DNA from: DATAEK01 sp036258055
GTDB lineage: Bacteria > Acidobacteriota > Vicinamibacteria > Vicinamibacterales > 2-12-FULL-66-21
Assembly (NCBI GenBank): GCA_036258055.1
Contig: DATAEK010000305.1
Span: 1-41,627 of the forward strand
Length of the DNA: 41,627 bases
Direction: 5' to 3'
A program made the translations under genes and the position numbers. The stretch's first letter is position 1. Each line of letters begins with the position of its first letter. Shown piece after piece: positions 37,608 through 41,627 of the stretch. Under the pieces are notes generated by a model. It searched no databases and was not told where the DNA came from. It worked only from the letters and a program-made list of their open reading frames with translations.

Positions 37608-40040
37608 ATGTTGAAGCAGCTGGCGGCCGCGGCGCTCCTGCTCTGGAGCCAGTCCGGGCTTTCCCAGTCGCCTCGTCTCGATGCCGCGACGCGACCGACC
37701 AGTCCCCGTATCTCAGCCGAGCCCGATCAGACCTCGTTCGATCTCCGGCGGCTCGACGCGATCGATACTCTGGTCCAGGAGGCCATCGCCGAGAAGAAGC
37801 TTCCCGGCGCGGTGATCGTCATCGGGCGCGGCGACCGCGTCCTCTATCAGAAAGCCTTCGGCAATCGATCCCTGGTTCCGTCGGTCGAGCCGATGACGCT
37901 CGACACCGTTTTCGACATCGCGTCGCTCACGAAGGTCGTGGCGACGACGACCAGCATCATGATGCTGGTGGAGCAGGGACGCCTTCGGCTCAACGACCGC
38001 GTCTCTTCGTACATTCCCGGCTTCGAGCGCTACGGCAAGCGCGACATCACGGTCCGCCATCTCCTGACCCACGTGTCGGGCCTCAGGCCCGATCTCGATC
38101 TCGCCGACATGTGGAGCGGCTACGACACGGCAATCGCGCTCGCCATCGAGGAAGTCCCGACCGCGCCGCCCGGAGAGCGCTTCGTCTACAGCGACATCAA
38201 CTTCTTCCTCCTCGGCGACATCGTCCGCCGCGTGAGCGGGATGCCGCTCGACCGTTTCGCGCGCGAGCGGATCTTCGAGCCGCTCGGGATGAGGGACACG
38301 ACCTTCCTGCCGCCGGTCTCGATGCGTCCGCGCATCGCGCCGACCGAGCGCTGCTCGGCGCTCGGATGGCCGTGCGAGGGCCCGGCGGATACCCAGCCGC
38401 TCCGCGGGGTCGTTCACGATCCGACTTCGCGGCGGATGGGCGGCGTCGCGGGACACGCGGGACTATTCAGCAGCGCCGCCGATCTCTCGGTGTTCTGCCG
38501 GATGCTCCTCGCTGGCGGCACCTATCACAGCTTCCGGATTCTCTCGCCGCTAGCCATTGAGAAGATGACGACCCCGGCAACGGGGAACGATCCGAACGTC
38601 CGCGGCCTTGGATGGGACATCGATTCGCCGTTCTCGTCGAACCGCGGAGAGCTCCTGCCGGTCGGATCGTTCGGGCACACCGGGTTCACGGGCACGTCGC
38701 TGTGGATGGATCCAACGAGCGGTCTCTTCGTTGTGTTCCTCTCGAACCGCGTGCATCCGGACGGCAAGGGCGACGTCACGCCCTTGCGCGCGCGCGTGGC
38801 AACGGTCGCCGCGTCGGCGCTGACCGTGCTGCCCTCGACGCCAACCGACACGACCTGGACGGGTCACGATTTCGGCCCCAACGGGACACCGGCGGCGCCC
38901 GCGCCGCATCCTCCCGTGCTCGCTGGCATCGACGTCCTGCGTAGCCAGGGGTTCGCATCGCTGAAAGGCAAGCGCCTCGGACTGCTCACGAACCACACCG
39001 GCCGGGCCCGGGACGGCAGCGCCACGATCGATGTGCTGCGCGAAGCGAAAGACGTGCAGCTCGTTGCGCTCTTCAGTCCGGAGCACGGTATTCGCGGCGT
39101 CCTCGATGCGAATGTGCCGTCCACGACCGACGAGAAGACCGGGCTTCCCATTTACTCACTCTACGGCGACACCCGGCGCCCCACCCCGGCGATGCTCGAA
39201 GGGCTCGACACGATCGTCATCGATCTCCAGGACATCGGCGCGCGCTTCTACACCTACATGACGACGACGGCCTACGTGCTGGAGGAAGCGGCGAAGCGGA
39301 AAATCTCGGTCGTCGTGCTCGATCGTCCCAACCCGATCAATGGTTTTCAGATCGAAGGGCCGACGATCGCGAAAACGCAACTGAGCTTCACGGGCTACTT
39401 CCCGATGCCCATCCGGCACGGGCTGACGCTCGGTGAGCTCGCGCGCCTGTTCAACGGCGAGAACCGGATCGGCGCGGATCTCTCGGTCGTCGAGATCAAG
39501 AACTGGCATCGGGACGACTGGTTCGACGACACGGGTATGCCGTGGATCAACCCGTCGCCCAACATGCGCAATCTGCTGCAGGCGACGCTTTATCCGGGCG
39601 TCGGATCAATCGAGGGCACGAACATTTCCGTCGGTCGCGGCACCGACACACCGTTCGAACAGATCGGCGCGCCGTGGATCGACGGCGTCAAGCTGGCCGA
39701 GACGTTGAACGAACGGCGCATCCCTGGCGCGCGGTTCTACCCGGTGCGCTTCACACCCACGTCGAGCAAGTACGCGGGAGAGGAATGCCAGGGCGTCTTC
39801 ATCGTCGTCACCGATCGCGCCGCCCTTCGTCCAGTGCGACTCGGCGTCGAGATCGCGGGGGCGCTCATCAAGCTGTTCGGCCCGAAATTCGAGGTGGAGG
39901 CTGCCGAGCGGCTGTTCGGATCCAAGGAGACGCTCACCCGCATCCGCGCCGGCGACGATCCCGGTATCGTCGCAGCCGGATGGGCCGCTGACGAGGCCCG
40001 CTGGCGGCTCCTGCGAAGCCAGTACCTCCTATATCGCTGA
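37608..40040 (+). CDS. Fusion: serine beta-lactamase-fold domain + DUF1343 (NamZ-like)
   Basis: 810 residues with an N-terminal signal-like segment. Residues about 48-405 are a class C beta-lactamase/DD-peptidase fold with S106-x-x-K109 (ASLTK), Y194-S-D196 and H357-T-G359 motifs. Residues about 437-810 are DUF1343: LTNHTGR, SPEHGIRG around E492, VVLDRPNPINGF, and LYPGVGSIEGTNISVGRGTD. Bacillus DUF1343 protein NamZ (YbbC) is an exo-beta-N-acetylmuramidase (GH171). A neighbouring Bacillus gene encodes AmiE (YbbE), a beta-lactamase-fold muramyl amidase. The fusion suggests one envelope enzyme stripping peptides and releasing MurNAc during cell-wall recycling. Activities are inferred from family knowledge; no nagZ or mur genes lie beside it. 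Confidence 0.88.
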   Translation: MLKQLAAAALLLWSQSGLSQSPRLDAATRPTSPRISAEPDQTSFDLRRLDAIDTLVQEAIAEKKLPGAVIVIGRGDRVLYQKAFGNRSLVPSVEPMTLDTVFDIASLTKVVATTTSIMMLVEQGRLRLNDRVSSYIPGFERYGKRDITVRHLLTHVSGLRPDLDLADMWSGYDTAIALAIEEVPTAPPGERFVYSDINFFLLGDIVRRVSGMPLDRFARERIFEPLGMRDTTFLPPVSMRPRIAPTERCSALGWPCEGPADTQPLRGVVHDPTSRRMGGVAGHAGLFSSAADLSVFCRMLLAGGTYHSFRILSPLAIEKMTTPATGNDPNVRGLGWDIDSPFSSNRGELLPVGSFGHTGFTGTSLWMDPTSGLFVVFLSNRVHPDGKGDVTPLRARVATVAASALTVLPSTPTDTTWTGHDFGPNGTPAAPAPHPPVLAGIDVLRSQGFASLKGKRLGLLTNHTGRARDGSATIDVLREAKDVQLVALFSPEHGIRGVLDANVPSTTDEKTGLPIYSLYGDTRRPTPAMLEGLDTIVIDLQDIGARFYTYMTTTAYVLEEAAKRKISVVVLDRPNPINGFQIEGPTIAKTQLSFTGYFPMPIRHGLTLGELARLFNGENRIGADLSVVEIKNWHRDDWFDDTGMPWINPSPNMRNLLQATLYPGVGSIEGTNISVGRGTDTPFEQIGAPWIDGVKLAETLNERRIPGARFYPVRFTPTSSKYAGEECQGVFIVVTDRAALRPVRLGVEIAGALIKLFGPKFEVEAAERLFGSKETLTRIRAGDDPGIVAAGWAADEARWRLLRSQYLLYR

Positions 40041-40071
40041 CGTTAAGCCCCTCTGTACCGAGCACTTCCGG

Positions 40072-40100
40072 GCGACAACCAACGCGAAGAGTGATAGAAT
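40072..40100 (+). promoter_or_regulatory. Candidate promoter of the diguanylate cyclase gene
   Basis: GCGACA (40072-40077) and TAGAAT (40095-40100) are separated by 17 bases, matching sigma-70 spacing with 4/6 and 5/6 consensus bases. The start codon is 28 bases on with no Shine-Dalgarno. Confidence 0.45.
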
Positions 40101-40128
40101 TCAAGTCGGCTCCCCAGCCAGACAATTC

Positions 40129-41433
40129 ATGTCAAAAGTGCCCGGTCCCGTGTGGCTGGTGGGGCTTGCTGCGGTCGTTATCCTGATCGCGGCGACCGCG
40201 GTCCCGTACGCCGCGCCCGCCTCAGGCGATGCGAATCAGGTCGTCCAGACGTTTCGCGTCGCGCCGCTGACGCTCGTCAATCCCCGCACGATCGTCGCAT
40301 TCAGCCTGCTCGTCGTCGTCGGGCTTCTCCTCCTGCTCTTCGTCTACCGCCGGCGTCTCTTCATCGTTTTCTGGATTGTCGGCTGGCTCACGACGGCGCT
40401 GGCGATGTTCATGGCGAGCAGCGAGTACGCCAACCCGCGGTTGGGGGCGATGGCGTACGGACTGTCGCAGTTTCTCGCCATCATCAGCACACTCTTTTTC
40501 GTCGTGGGCGCCGATGCCTATCGGACCCGGCCGCACATCCGTCGTGAGTACGCGCTCGTGCTGCTGCCGGTGCTGCTCTGGTTTTCGCTCGCACCACTGC
40601 CGCTCGGGCCTTCGGCGGTGTTCGCTCCGGGGCATCTTCTCATCGGCGGCGGATTCGCAGCCGCCGGGCTGAGCCACCTGCTGCTCGTGCGCCAGACCCG
40701 GATGCTCGGTGCGGGTGTGATCGGCGTGGCGTTCCTGGTCATCGCCGGCGCGAACGCGTGGACGGCGCTCGCAAGCGCGGTGCCGGAGGCGAGTGGTGGC
40801 GCCCTCTACACGTCACTCGCCCTCTACCTGACCGCGGCACTCGGCATGCAGCTCATGACGTTCGAGGACATGACGTCCGAGCTGCGCCGGACCAATCGAC
40901 GGCTCCAGACGGCGCAGAACAAACTGCGGCGGATGGTCATCACCGATCCGCTGACCGGCTGCCGCAACCGGCGTTTCTTCGAGGAGATCATCGGCCGCGA
41001 GGTCCAGCGCCATCGGCGGTACGGAATTCCGCTGTCGGTCGTCTTCGTGGACATCGATCGGTTCAAAGCGGTCAACGACACGTACGGGCACGAAACCGGC
41101 GACCGCGTCCTCCAGCAGGTGGCCTCGTTCCTGCTCAGCAACATCCGTGAAGCGGACTACGTCTTCCGATGGGGCGGCGACGAGTTCCTGATTCTGCTTT
41201 CATGCGGGGAGCAGGAAGCCCGGCGCCGGGCGGTCACGCTTCAGAAGGCGTTCGCGAACTCGCCGGAAACCGCATCACTCCCGCGCGGAGTGGGGCTGAG
41301 CGTCGGTGCCGCGGAGCTCGACGACGACAGCGACGACGTGATCACGCTGGTGCGAACTGCCGACGAGCGGATGTACGAGAACAAGCGTGCGCTCACGCAG
41401 GACCCGCGTCAGCGGGCGCTGCCGATGAGGTAG
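40129..41433 (+). CDS. Membrane-bound diguanylate cyclase (GGDEF)
   Basis: 434 residues. The N-terminal half (about 1-245) has seven or eight hydrophobic membrane segments, unassigned as a sensor family. A short coiled linker (SELRRTNRRLQTAQNKLRRM) leads into a C-terminal GGDEF domain opening ITDPLTGCRNRRFF. The active site G349-G-D-E-F353 is intact, as is the inhibitory I-site R340-E-A-D343 at the standard five-residue spacing. It should therefore make cyclic di-GMP from two GTP and be product-inhibited. No EAL domain or known effector is adjacent. It appears monocistronic; a heptamer repeat starts immediately after its stop codon. Confidence 0.93.
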   Translation: MSKVPGPVWLVGLAAVVILIAATAVPYAAPASGDANQVVQTFRVAPLTLVNPRTIVAFSLLVVVGLLLLLFVYRRRLFIVFWIVGWLTTALAMFMASSEYANPRLGAMAYGLSQFLAIISTLFFVVGADAYRTRPHIRREYALVLLPVLLWFSLAPLPLGPSAVFAPGHLLIGGGFAAAGLSHLLLVRQTRMLGAGVIGVAFLVIAGANAWTALASAVPEASGGALYTSLALYLTAALGMQLMTFEDMTSELRRTNRRLQTAQNKLRRMVITDPLTGCRNRRFFEEIIGREVQRHRRYGIPLSVVFVDIDRFKAVNDTYGHETGDRVLQQVASFLLSNIREADYVFRWGGDEFLILLSCGEQEARRRAVTLQKAFANSPETASLPRGVGLSVGAAELDDDSDDVITLVRTADERMYENKRALTQDPRQRALPMR

Positions 41434-41454
41434 GAGGGAGGAGGGAGGAGGGAG
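41434..41454. repeat. Three tandem GAGGGAG heptamers
   Basis: Three perfect copies of a 7-bp word begin right at the stop codon of the GGDEF gene and end seven bases before a four-helix-bundle gene. The layout repeats that of the 13890 element (stop codon, word array, four-helix-bundle gene). The matching inverted array would lie beyond the window. Confidence 0.8.
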
Positions 41455-41461
41455 TCGTTGA

Positions 41462-41627
41462 ATGGATCGTGCACCGGCAAGGAGCTTCGAGGATCTTGTC
41501 GTCTGGCAGAAGAGCCATCAGCTCACGCTGCGCGTATACCGGATCACGTCGGACTTTCCGAACACCGAGATCTACGGCCTCGTCTCTCAGATGCGGCGGG
41601 CGGCGGTATCAGTCTCTGCAAATATTG
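41462..41627 (+). CDS. Four-helix-bundle (S23/IVP-like) protein, 5' part
   Basis: The first 55 residues are visible before the window ends. RSFEDLVVWQKSHQLTLRVY, FPNTEIYGLVSQMRRAAVSVSANI match the start of the four-helix-bundle/23S rRNA IVP family (TIGR02436), including the FEDL-W and LxxQMRRAA signatures. The ATG at 41462 is preceded by GGGAG about eight bases upstream, supplied by the heptamer array. It looks intact as far as can be seen, unlike the copy at 14098. Full members are about 120 residues. Confidence 0.85.
   Translation, partial: MDRAPARSFEDLVVWQKSHQLTLRVYRITSDFPNTEIYGLVSQMRRAAVSVSANI

Overview
The window is GC-rich bacterial chromosome, most likely from an acidobacterium, with the Vicinamibacteria the best guess. 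Three things point there: four very large Oar/CarbopepD-type TonB-dependent receptors, two proteins of the 'VWFA-related Acidobacterial domain' type, and CarbopepD-TPR secreted proteins beside them. No rRNA, tRNA, CRISPR array, transposase or phage gene was seen.

Layout. 1-6.4 kb: two TonB-dependent receptors on the minus strand, the first ending in a clear intrinsic terminator. 6.8-9.4 kb: a minus-strand group (DUF1684 lipoprotein, HAD phosphatase, SirB1-like protein). 9.4-13.9 kb: a divergent RND efflux pair (lipoprotein adaptor, then permease) split by an unusual inverted word-repeat. 13.9-14.6 kb: a roughly 734-bp element with near-identical 40-bp terminal inverted repeats. It carries a broken four-helix-bundle (S23/IVP-like) gene and fills the space between two convergent genes. 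14.6-22.6 kb: a minus-strand fatty-acid beta-oxidation locus (TetR/FadR-like regulator, FadN-type fusion enzyme, two alpha/beta hydrolases, thiolase, acyl-CoA dehydrogenase). It is preceded by a FadR-type palindrome and interrupted by GC-rich palindromic repeats. 23.2-26.2 kb: a third receptor. 26.6 kb: an orphan CsoR-family regulator. 27.1-35.6 kb: a fourth, glycine-rich receptor, a VWFA-related protein, a CarbopepD-TPR protein and a lipoprotein with a degenerate zinc-protease motif. 35.6-37.6 kb: an opposing two-gene unit with a second CarbopepD-TPR/VWFA pair. 37.6-41.4 kb: a beta-lactamase-fold/DUF1343 fusion, probably for peptidoglycan recycling, and a membrane diguanylate cyclase. The window ends inside a second four-helix-bundle gene.

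The genes suggest a heterotroph that takes up large substrates through TonB receptors, breaks down fatty acids under acyl-CoA-responsive control, exports toxic compounds and recycles cell wall. The most unusual content is intergenic. One class is inverted arrays of short (about 7-bp) words placed a few bases after stop codons, two of them next to four-helix-bundle ORFs. The other is a dispersed GGGGCCCC-centred hairpin family that separates the genes of the fatty-acid locus. Start sites were chosen from signal peptides and ribosome-binding sites and often differ from the longest possible reading frame.
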